Assembly (NCBI GenBank): GCA_937916345.1
Contig: CALFUE010000121.1
Span: 1-9,412 of the forward strand
Origin: an uncultured bacterium
GTDB taxonomy: Bacteria; Bacillota; Clostridia; Lachnospirales; Lachnospiraceae
Length of the DNA: 9,412 nucleotides
Direction of reading: 5' to 3'
This document shows, in pieces, positions 1-6,562 of this stretch (positions within the stretch are counted from its first letter, which is position 1; the number at the start of each line of letters is the position of its first letter). Made by a program: the position numbers and the translations under genes. The notes beneath the pieces are model-generated. The model was not told where the DNA came from and made no database searches. It saw nothing but the letters and a program-made list of their open reading frames with translations.

Positions 1-1590
1 ACTGAGCTGCTTTCAAAGGGAGTCATTGTGACACGGATTTTTTCGGCTGTTGACGCCCCTTTTGACAGAACGGTTGAGATAGCTGCCATTGCCGGAGAAT
101 ACGGTATTCCGATCAAGTATTCGCCCGTGACGAGGGAGGATATCATATTTCTGGAAAAAGAGAATATTACATATACTATCACCGCGGGATATCCCTACAG
201 GATACCTGTATCGAAGGTGCTCAGACAAGTAAACATTCATCCCTCGCTTCTGCCGACAGGCCGTGGACCATGGCCTTATTCCAGAGTCATTATGGAGGCG
301 AGACCCTTTGGGGTGACCATGCACAGGATCGTGGAGAATTTGGATGCGGGGGATATCATCCTACAGGAAGAGATTCCCTTAGCCCCTGACGAAAATCAGA
401 TAACTCTCATAAAAAAATCCGTTGGCTCAGCTGTGAGACTTGCCGGAAGCTTTATAGAGGATCCGGACGTTCTCTGGGAGAATGCCCGTTCCCAGGGGGA
501 GGGAGAGTATTGGTCGGATTATTCCGACGAGGAGTGTATCATAGACAAGAGCGCCGATATAGAGCATAACGAACGCATGCTGAGAGCTTTTTACGGTGAG
601 GGCGTTCGAACAGATGTGAACGGATTTCCTGTGATCGTAAAGCGCGGAAGGATGTTCAAAAATAAGCAGGACTGCCCCGAACGCACCCTGACGATCCAAA
701 TGGATGAAGGAAATGGTGTTCTCTGCGCCTATGAGTGGGATCTTGACTTTGAACCCCTTACCATTGCTCACAAGGATGAGTATTTGAGACTGTCCGGGAT
801 ATATGCCCCAAAGCTTTTTGATTATAGCTTTCCTACGTTGTTTTGCTGGAGAAAGGCATATGGCTGGAGGGTCTATTTTGAGAAGGATGTGTGTCTCATA
901 ATGGGAGAGGGCTTTTTCATGTGTCCGGTGGGAGACAGAAAACAGGCTTATGACATGGTTGAAAGGCTCCTTGATATATACGGTACGCTGCGGATCGAGA
1001 GCCTGGATGAGGAGGCAAGAGATCGTTTTGCTGAGATTTACGGCGGCAGAATGAGCGTGGAAGTTCCACCAGGTAATGGGAACTATGTGATAGAGGCTCA
1101 TCAGTATAAGACCTTTGATGGTTCCGGCAGGCTCTTGCACAAGAGAAAAAACGATCTGAAAAAATACAGTACTCTCGAACCGCCGCCTGAGGTGATTCCC
1201 ATAACGAAGGAAAACCTTCGGATGGTAAGGGAGATATCCGGGCTCGCTGCGGGCGCCGATGCAGGCGAGGAGCGTGAGGGAATAGATAATTATGAGACAT
1301 TGGGATTAAGAGGCGTCATGATCAGAAGAGGCAGAAATAATGTAGGTTTTTGTATTTCTTCCCGGCTGAACGATGATACCATAGAGATCAATTTTATGAA
1401 AAATCTTGAAAAAGAAAGAGGATCCCATCTGTTTACTTTCAGCAGTGTTATGGAAATCTGGGATGACAGCATAAAGACAGTAAATCTCGAGGATGATGCG
1501 GATGAGCCGGGTATCAGGGCCTTCAAGCAGAATATGGGGTGCGAGGTAATTAGCGCCTATGATATAATAATAAAGAGGGGTGATCTATGA
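1..1590 (+). CDS. N-formyltransferase fused to DUF2156 (GNAT-like) domain, 5' partial
   Basis: Two-domain enzyme; the reading frame is open through the left edge, so the N-terminus is missing. Counting the codon at base 1 as residue 1, residues 1-160 are a formyltransferase fold that would take the formyl group from 10-formyl-tetrahydrofolate. Motif NIHPSLLP (78-85) and NLDAGD (113-118) supply the Asn78/His80/Asp115 catalytic set of the Fmt/PurN family. Residues 165-220 resemble the linker after the catalytic domain in methionyl-tRNA and sugar formyltransferases (RAFYGEG, then NGFPVIV). Residues 256-529 match DUF2156, the MprF C-terminal-like acyltransferase fold: YSFPTLFCWRKAY (275-287), HKRKNDLKKY (380-389) and VNLEDDADEPGIRAFK (494-509). 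A GTG at base 28 has a ribosome-like AAAGGGAG ahead of it, but the translation upstream (ELLSKGV) fits the first helix and second strand of the fold, so it is probably internal. The substrate is unknown; an amino sugar or another small amine is more likely than initiator tRNA given the neighbours. Stop overlaps the next start. Confidence 0.85.
   Translation, partial: TELLSKGVIVTRIFSAVDAPFDRTVEIAAIAGEYGIPIKYSPVTREDIIFLEKENITYTITAGYPYRIPVSKVLRQVNIHPSLLPTGRGPWPYSRVIMEARPFGVTMHRIVENLDAGDIILQEEIPLAPDENQITLIKKSVGSAVRLAGSFIEDPDVLWENARSQGEGEYWSDYSDEECIIDKSADIEHNERMLRAFYGEGVRTDVNGFPVIVKRGRMFKNKQDCPERTLTIQMDEGNGVLCAYEWDLDFEPLTIAHKDEYLRLSGIYAPKLFDYSFPTLFCWRKAYGWRVYFEKDVCLIMGEGFFMCPVGDRKQAYDMVERLLDIYGTLRIESLDEEARDRFAEIYGGRMSVEVPPGNGNYVIEAHQYKTFDGSGRLLHKRKNDLKKYSTLEPPPEVIPITKENLRMVREISGLAAGADAGEEREGIDNYETLGLRGVMIRRGRNNVGFCISSRLNDDTIEINFMKNLEKERGSHLFTFSSVMEIWDDSIKTVNLEDDADEPGIRAFKQNMGCEVISAYDIIIKRGDL
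1572..1580 (+). promoter_or_regulatory. Ribosome binding site of the MATE-ATPase gene
   Basis: AAAGAGGGG lies 6 bases before the ATG at 1587, which overlaps the previous stop as ATGA. The spacing favours this ATG over the second in-frame ATG at 1593, which would be 12 bases away. Confidence 0.6.
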
Positions 1591-3365
1591 ATATGGAGGG
1601 CTCAAAGAGTAATAAGGAATTTATCGGGAAGCTGTATTTGAAGTTCTTTTTTCCTGCAATACTGAGTTATTTGTCTCTCTCACTGGCCACAATAATAGAT
1701 GATATGTATGTTGGCCGGGTCAGCGGTGAAAGAGGTTTGTTCGTTATCGGAGCCGGATTTCCGGTATATTGTTTTTTCTATATGGTGAGTCTTGGGATTT
1801 CCCAGGGCGCTTCGATCCTTTTTACCAGAAGACTCAGCGAGGGAAATAAGAAGGAGGCGAAGTCCTATTTCCTGAGCGCTTTGACTGTGCTTCTGGTTGC
1901 AGTGATATTATTTGCCGTTATTGGTATGATTTTTTTGAAACCCCTTGTTTCGTTTCTGGGAGTTGCCCCTGAAGCTCCCAATTTCGATGAGGTGAGTGAG
2001 TACTGTCGGATAATGCTGATGCTCTCTCCCGTGATTTTTACATCTACATTATTCCAGTTGTTCGTTCATTCCGATGGGCGGCCGCTGTTTTCTGCCATTG
2101 CCGTGTTTGTGGGAACCGTCGTTGATGTTGCCAGTGGTTATATCTTTATAGTAGTGTGGGGCATGGGCGCCAATGGCGCGGTATTTTCCCTCGCCGCAGG
2201 TTCTCTTGCTAATATAGTTATCCTGCTGACACATTTCCTGAGAAAGGACAGTGTGGCGACTTTCCATCTGAAACAGGACGAGAAGCTGCTGCAGCTCATC
2301 ATCCCCCGTAAAGGCGCAGAGTCCTTCGGGGTCGGATTTGCCACTGGAACGCAGTATATCTATGAATTTATTATCACACTGGCTTTCAACAGGATGCTGA
2401 TCTGGACAGCGGGGGACGACGCCGTCGCTATCTATGAAATAGTTATAAATGTGGGAGAATTGGTAGTGTCGGTGATCACTGCGGCAGTTGTGGGATTACT
2501 TCCCATTACGTCTGTTTACTACGGAGAGAGAAACAGGGACGGTGTGATGTCGACATTCAGATTTGCTGTTATCACTTCCTTGTCGTTTACGGTGATAGGT
2601 GCATTGATTGTGGAGATATTTGCGCCGGGAATATGCTCTGTCATGGGATTGTCAAAAGCCGTGAGGGGGGAAGGAACTCTTGCGCTTCGTCTCTACGCAT
2701 TGTCTCTTATTCCGCTTGCTTTTAATATGATAGTTTCGATCTTTTTGGAAACGGTAGAAAAAGAAAAGTACGCTTATATCATCACTGCCCTGAGTGGCTT
2801 GCTGATATTGCTGCCTGCGGGCGAGATTCTTGGTTTTGTGAGTCTTGAAGTCTTCTGGACATGCTTTCTCATCGCTGAGCTTGCAGTCACTGTCATTATA
2901 TTGGTATTCTATTTTGTGATGATGAAGAGGATGGGCATGGCTGATCTGCTCAAATTTGACAGCTCAAAGGTATTTTCCGAGACATTTGAGGGAGAGTGTG
3001 AGACTGTTTCCACGGTAATAGAGAGGTTACAGGATTTCCTGGACGGACTGGGCGCTTCACCTAAAAAAGGTATGATGATCACGGTGGCGGTGGATGAGAT
3101 CTGTCGGCTTATCGCGGAGTCTGACGGGAAAAATATACTGAAGCTTCAGCTGACCCTTTTGGCGGAGAATGGCATGTATGTGCTCCATATCAGAGACAAC
3201 AACGCCACATCCTTCAATCCCTTTGATATACCCGAGGATGACGAAAGGGCGCTGGGACTTAAGATAGTAAAAAATCAGGCGCTGAGGGTTGATTATACTC
3301 AGTTTGGAGGCTTCAACACACTGACCATTGAATTCGACGCTGCAGAGAAGGAAAAAAGGCAATAA
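1587..3365 (+). CDS. MATE-family transporter with C-terminal HATPase (anti-sigma-like) domain
   Basis: Membrane transporter of 592 aa, longer than the usual 440-470 aa of MATE proteins. Residues 18-448 contain about 12 hydrophobic helices in two six-helix halves, with the typical first-helix region (DDMYVGR, 38-44) followed by a GFPVY-containing second helix. MATE proteins exchange Na+ or H+ for organic substrates and belong to the MOP superfamily with Wzx flippases. Residues 458-584 form a soluble cytoplasmic domain resembling HATPase_c_2 (RsbW/SpoIIAB type): N-box-like AVDEICRLI (501-509), G1-like RDNNATSFNPF (536-546), and LGLKIVKNQALRVDY (556-570) followed by GGFNTLTIEF (574-583). The N-box has Leu where Asn normally binds Mg, and the G1 box has Asn where Gly is usual, so ATP binding is doubtful. 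It overlaps the upstream gene by 4 bp and is followed 21 bp later by a SpoIIE-type phosphatase, the usual functional partner of such domains. The transported substrate cannot be read from the sequence. Confidence 0.88.
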   Translation: MNMEGSKSNKEFIGKLYLKFFFPAILSYLSLSLATIIDDMYVGRVSGERGLFVIGAGFPVYCFFYMVSLGISQGASILFTRRLSEGNKKEAKSYFLSALTVLLVAVILFAVIGMIFLKPLVSFLGVAPEAPNFDEVSEYCRIMLMLSPVIFTSTLFQLFVHSDGRPLFSAIAVFVGTVVDVASGYIFIVVWGMGANGAVFSLAAGSLANIVILLTHFLRKDSVATFHLKQDEKLLQLIIPRKGAESFGVGFATGTQYIYEFIITLAFNRMLIWTAGDDAVAIYEIVINVGELVVSVITAAVVGLLPITSVYYGERNRDGVMSTFRFAVITSLSFTVIGALIVEIFAPGICSVMGLSKAVRGEGTLALRLYALSLIPLAFNMIVSIFLETVEKEKYAYIITALSGLLILLPAGEILGFVSLEVFWTCFLIAELAVTVIILVFYFVMMKRMGMADLLKFDSSKVFSETFEGECETVSTVIERLQDFLDGLGASPKKGMMITVAVDEICRLIAESDGKNILKLQLTLLAENGMYVLHIRDNNATSFNPFDIPEDDERALGLKIVKNQALRVDYTQFGGFNTLTIEFDAAEKEKRQ

Positions 3366-3373
3366 ACAGTTTT

Positions 3374-3380
3374 AAGGAGA
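3374..3380 (+). promoter_or_regulatory. Ribosome binding site of the phosphatase gene
   Basis: AAGGAGA in the short gap between the MATE and phosphatase genes. It is 6 bases from the ATG at 3387 and only 3 from the in-frame GTG at 3384, so ATG 3387 is the better start. Confidence 0.7.
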
Positions 3381-3386
3381 GTTGTG

Positions 3387-5081
3387 ATGGAAAAGACAGA
3401 AAAACTCAGGGAAAGGAACTCACTTCATGTGAAGGTGGTTCTCGCCATAATCGTTCTGGCCGGAACGATAGGTGTCGTTATGGTGACGATCGGATGCTTT
3501 GTTTACAAGAATGCCATGGATGAGCATTATATTGCCATGGCAACGAATGTCAACGAAACCTTGATCTCGGTTATGGATGATGAGAGTATTGAAAGGTTCG
3601 AGGATGTCATGATGGAATACATCGATGCGAACGGCAGGGTCTCAGGAGGGAAGGATCTTTCCGATGAGTACAAAAACAGGGTTCTTGAGGATCCGGATTA
3701 TATGAGTGCCATCGATCTTATCAGAGAACTGAAGAGTAAGAACGACGCTGAGTATGTCTATCTGGTATATCCGATAGATGATGGTCAGTATTTTGTTATG
3801 GATTCCGATGAGGATAGCGACGGTTCCTTTGGAGATTACATGGACTTTGTAGACGGACTGGATGCGAATACAAAAGAGTTCATTGCGGGAGAGGAGGTAC
3901 CGGCATTTATATCTCATTCCGAGTATGGCTGGCTTGTTACCGTGCTTACCAGATATGTTCATGACGGAAGATTTCTGGGATATATGTGCGTTGATATCTC
4001 CATGAACGATGTGGTCAATGATCGTTACGGTTTTCTTTTTACCAGCATCATTTTTATTCTGGTAGCCATGCTGCTCGCCGGCATTTTCAACTATATGTGG
4101 TTCAACCATATACTGGTAAAACCCATACAGACTATCACGAAGGCAGCGAGAGAATATATCAGATCAAAGGATGGTAAGGCGTCAAATGAGGAAGAGTCTT
4201 CCATTTCAAGGCTGAATATCAAGACAAACGATGAGATCGAGAATCTGGCCGATGCCATGAAGTCCATGGAGCAGGATATCAATGATTATATCGATAATCT
4301 GGCGGCTGTCACAAAGGAGAAGGAGCGTATCGGCGCCGAGCTGAATGTCGCTACGCAGATCCAGAAGGAAATGCTTCCCAGTATCTTCCCGGCCTATCCG
4401 AACCGGGCTGAATTCGATCTTTTCGCTTCAATGAGACCTGCCAAGGAGGTCGGAGGAGATTTCTATGACTTCTTCATGGTAGATGACGATCATCTGGTGC
4501 TGGTAATGGCCGATGTTTCAGGTAAGGGAGTTCCTGCGGCACTGTTCATGGTAATATCAAAGACCTTGATAAAAAGCTGCGCGACTAACAGCCTGAATCC
4601 CATGGAAATACTCACCGTGGCAAACAATCAGCTCTGTGAGGGCAAGGAGTCAGCGCTTTTCGTTACAGTATGGCTTAGTGTGATCACTATTTCCACCGGT
4701 GAGATGTTGGTCTCAAACGCCGGACATGAGTACCCGGCGATCTACAGGGCATCTGAGGGCAAATATGAGTTGGTAAAGGGAAAGCACTCAATGCCCGTTG
4801 CCGTAATGGAGGATGCGCCATTCAAGTGCGAGAGCTATGTGCTGGAGCCCGGTGACTGCTTATATATCTACACCGACGGTGTGCCCGAGGCAGCGGACAT
4901 AAACGATAAATTCTTCGGAACGGAACGAATGATGAATACTCTGAATAAGAAGAAATACGAGAATCAAAAAGAACTCCTGGACGAAATGATAAAGGATGTG
5001 GACGAGTTTGTAGGTGATGCTTCTCAGTTTGATGATATCACCATGCTTGGCTTCGAATATTTCGGATCTAAGGCTCAATGA
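3387..5081 (+). CDS. Transmembrane sensor PP2C/SpoIIE-type serine phosphatase with HAMP domain
   Basis: Membrane-bound protein phosphatase of 564 aa, counting from ATG 3387. A first membrane helix (about 17-39) and a second (214-236) enclose an extracellular sensor of about 170 residues (41-213) that looks Cache/PAS-like (AEYVYLVYPIDDGQYFVMDS, 121-140), followed by a HAMP segment starting at VKPIQTITKAA (244-254) and a helical linker to about 330. The PP2C/SpoIIE domain (340-557) has all the expected metal-binding Asp motifs: GGDFYDF (356-362), MADVSGKG (374-381), YTDGVPEA (495-502) and QFDDITML (547-554). It is therefore probably active on phosphoserine or phosphothreonine of a partner protein, classically a STAS anti-sigma antagonist (RsbU/RsbP type). 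No such partner is encoded in this window. It follows the MATE-ATPase gene closely and overlaps the first glycosyltransferase start by 4 bp, so it is probably cotranscribed with both. The ligand and target are unknown. Confidence 0.92.
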   Translation: MEKTEKLRERNSLHVKVVLAIIVLAGTIGVVMVTIGCFVYKNAMDEHYIAMATNVNETLISVMDDESIERFEDVMMEYIDANGRVSGGKDLSDEYKNRVLEDPDYMSAIDLIRELKSKNDAEYVYLVYPIDDGQYFVMDSDEDSDGSFGDYMDFVDGLDANTKEFIAGEEVPAFISHSEYGWLVTVLTRYVHDGRFLGYMCVDISMNDVVNDRYGFLFTSIIFILVAMLLAGIFNYMWFNHILVKPIQTITKAAREYIRSKDGKASNEEESSISRLNIKTNDEIENLADAMKSMEQDINDYIDNLAAVTKEKERIGAELNVATQIQKEMLPSIFPAYPNRAEFDLFASMRPAKEVGGDFYDFFMVDDDHLVLVMADVSGKGVPAALFMVISKTLIKSCATNSLNPMEILTVANNQLCEGKESALFVTVWLSVITISTGEMLVSNAGHEYPAIYRASEGKYELVKGKHSMPVAVMEDAPFKCESYVLEPGDCLYIYTDGVPEAADINDKFFGTERMMNTLNKKKYENQKELLDEMIKDVDEFVGDASQFDDITMLGFEYFGSKAQ

Positions 5082-6562
5082 ATACAGCACAGCGTGCGGG
5101 AAATTTAAGGAGAGGGAGGATATGGCATATCATATCCCCCTTTCGTTCCCTTATAAAGAGCTGTCTGGAATACGGCAGATTAAAGGAAATATATGGAAAA
5201 GAAGTGGCACGGGCCAATACCTTTTCATTTAAGAAACAGGCAAAAAAATATCTCACCGGGGTGATAGAGAACCAGACGGGAGAAGGAGTAAGTGATGCAG
5301 GTATCACCTTCTCGATTCTGGTACCTGTGTACAATACACCCGAGAAATACCTCCGGGAGATGATATCCAGCGTGCAGGCTCAGACTTATCGCAATTTTGA
5401 GCTGATACTCTCTGATGCCAGCGATAAGGAACACTCGTATGTGGAGAATGTCTGTCTGTCATATGCAAAGGATGATCAGCGGATCATATACAGGCATCAT
5501 GATAAAAGACTCGCTATTTCCGAGAACACAAACGAGGCTTTAAGCCTTGCAGGCGGTGATTATGTTGCGTTTTTGGATCACGATGACAAGCTGATGCTGT
5601 CGGCTCTGGCTGAAAATGCCCGCGCCATAAAGGAGACTAATGCAGATGTACTTTACTCTGATGAGTACACCTTTTTGCGTGATGACCCGTTAAATGTAGG
5701 GACTTTTTTCTTCAAGCAGGACTTCTCCCTCTATGATCTGAGGGGGCTTAATTATGTCTGCCACTTCCTTGTGGTCAGAAGAAGGCTGGTAAATGAGCTT
5801 GGGGGACTGAGAAACACCTATGACGGTGCCCAGGATCACGACCTGATACTGCGGCTCGCCCACAGGACGGGAAATATCGTGCATATACCGAAGCTTCTAT
5901 ACAGGTGGAGAGACCACAGTGACTCAACTGCGTCCGGTGCCGCTGCAAAGAGCTATGTGACAGAGGCAGGAAGAGCAGCGGTGGAAGCCGAGCTCACCTC
6001 TGCCAATATCAGAGCGGGCGTGACATCGTCAAGCGCCTTTCCCACAGTATTTCATGTGAGATACATGGAGGGGGAAAGCGTAGAAATGATCAGGGTCGAG
6101 GACGACGGAAAGACAGATGTGAACAGGATAATGGGACGTCTCTCGTCCATGGACAAGGGGCTCATGCTGGTGCATACTCCTCAGACTGAGATAGAGGACA
6201 GATTTCTGAAGGAGCTCACCTCGATGGCCATGCGTATCGATGTGGGCGCTGTAGGTGGTCTTTTGATCGATAAAAAAGGAAATATCGTATCCGGCGGGAT
6301 AGAGAAAAGAGATCAAAAAAATATATTCGTGACACTTTCTGACAGAGGGAGCTTGAAAGTTCAGAGTGCCTACAACAGGAGACTTTTTTATGCCAGATCC
6401 GTGGACGGGGTTGAGGGGCTGTTGTTGATGAGGACAGGAGTGTTTCTTGAGTGCGCCGCGGATATCAGCGGGGGACATCTCATTCCCGGCATCTGCGCAG
6501 CGGTGAAGAAGCATGGGTATCATGTGATATCCGACCCTTACGGTAAGGTAAAAATATCATGA
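5078..6562 (+). CDS. Family 2 glycosyltransferase with a degenerate second GT domain
   Basis: Cytoplasmic or membrane-associated GT-A glycosyltransferase of 494 aa, probably transferring a sugar from a nucleotide donor during surface-glycan assembly. The start is an ATG inside the ATGA overlap with the phosphatase stop; its own ribosome site (CTAAGG, 5068-5073) is weak, which suggests translational coupling. Residues 1-75 are a basic helical leader. Domain 1 (78-285) carries FSILVPVYN (78-86), the metal-binding FLDHDD (165-170), YSDE (193-196), the acceptor-site AQDHDLILRL (251-260) and YRWRDHSDST (275-284). Residues 310-494 align with the second GT domain of the next gene (DVGAVGGLLIDKKG at 388-401, then VEGLLLMRTGVF at 445-456), but lack a GT-start strand like SVVIPS, the NDDTE metal motif and the YNDVEFC acceptor motif. 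This half is therefore probably catalytically dead. Donor and acceptor sugars cannot be told. Confidence 0.88.
   Translation: MNTAQRAGNLRRGRIWHIISPFRSLIKSCLEYGRLKEIYGKEVARANTFSFKKQAKKYLTGVIENQTGEGVSDAGITFSILVPVYNTPEKYLREMISSVQAQTYRNFELILSDASDKEHSYVENVCLSYAKDDQRIIYRHHDKRLAISENTNEALSLAGGDYVAFLDHDDKLMLSALAENARAIKETNADVLYSDEYTFLRDDPLNVGTFFFKQDFSLYDLRGLNYVCHFLVVRRRLVNELGGLRNTYDGAQDHDLILRLAHRTGNIVHIPKLLYRWRDHSDSTASGAAAKSYVTEAGRAAVEAELTSANIRAGVTSSSAFPTVFHVRYMEGESVEMIRVEDDGKTDVNRIMGRLSSMDKGLMLVHTPQTEIEDRFLKELTSMAMRIDVGAVGGLLIDKKGNIVSGGIEKRDQKNIFVTLSDRGSLKVQSAYNRRLFYARSVDGVEGLLLMRTGVFLECAADISGGHLIPGICAAVKKHGYHVISDPYGKVKIS
5110..5144 (+). promoter_or_regulatory. Potential RNA hairpin at the signalling/glycosyltransferase boundary
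   Basis: Bases 5110-5124 can pair with 5131-5144: GGATATG (5118-5124) with CATATCC (5131-5137), then GGG with CCC, then GAGA with TTTC (one G-U), with one bulged A at 5117 and a six-base loop. It lies inside the first codons of the glycosyltransferase and covers a purine-rich ribosome-like stretch (AAGGAGAGGGAGG, 5107-5119). No T-run follows directly, so it is not a typical terminator. Attenuation, RNA processing or masking of the ribosome-like site are possible; chance is not excluded. Confidence 0.4.

Noticed and set aside
28..30. GTG at 28 as the true start of the formyltransferase, with AAAGGGAG ahead of it
   Set aside because: The frame is open to the left edge, and the residues just upstream and downstream fit the interior of the formyltransferase fold, whose first strand would otherwise be missing.
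186..210. Short palindromes GGGATATCCC and TACAGG-ATA-CCTGTA inside the formyltransferase
   Set aside because: Short, coding, and of the size expected by chance in this much sequence.
427..1140. Long reverse-strand open frame across the formyltransferase gene
   Set aside because: It lies opposite a gene with clear domain motifs, has no family signature and no ribosome site consistent with the neighbours; similar reverse frames elsewhere were also dropped.
3366..3386. Promoter or terminator in the gap between MATE and phosphatase genes
   Set aside because: The gap is 21 bases and is filled by the ribosome site; no stem-loop or promoter boxes are visible.
5122..5232. A 36-codon reading frame from ATG 5122 with a very good ribosome-like site
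   Set aside because: It overlaps the N-terminal coding of the glycosyltransferase, has no recognisable motif, and the purine-rich stretch is explained equally well as part of a hairpin or of codons for RRGR.
6536..6548. CCTTAC-G-GTAAGG palindrome before the second glycosyltransferase
   Set aside because: With a one-base centre it can only form a 4-bp stem, too weak to support a regulatory claim.
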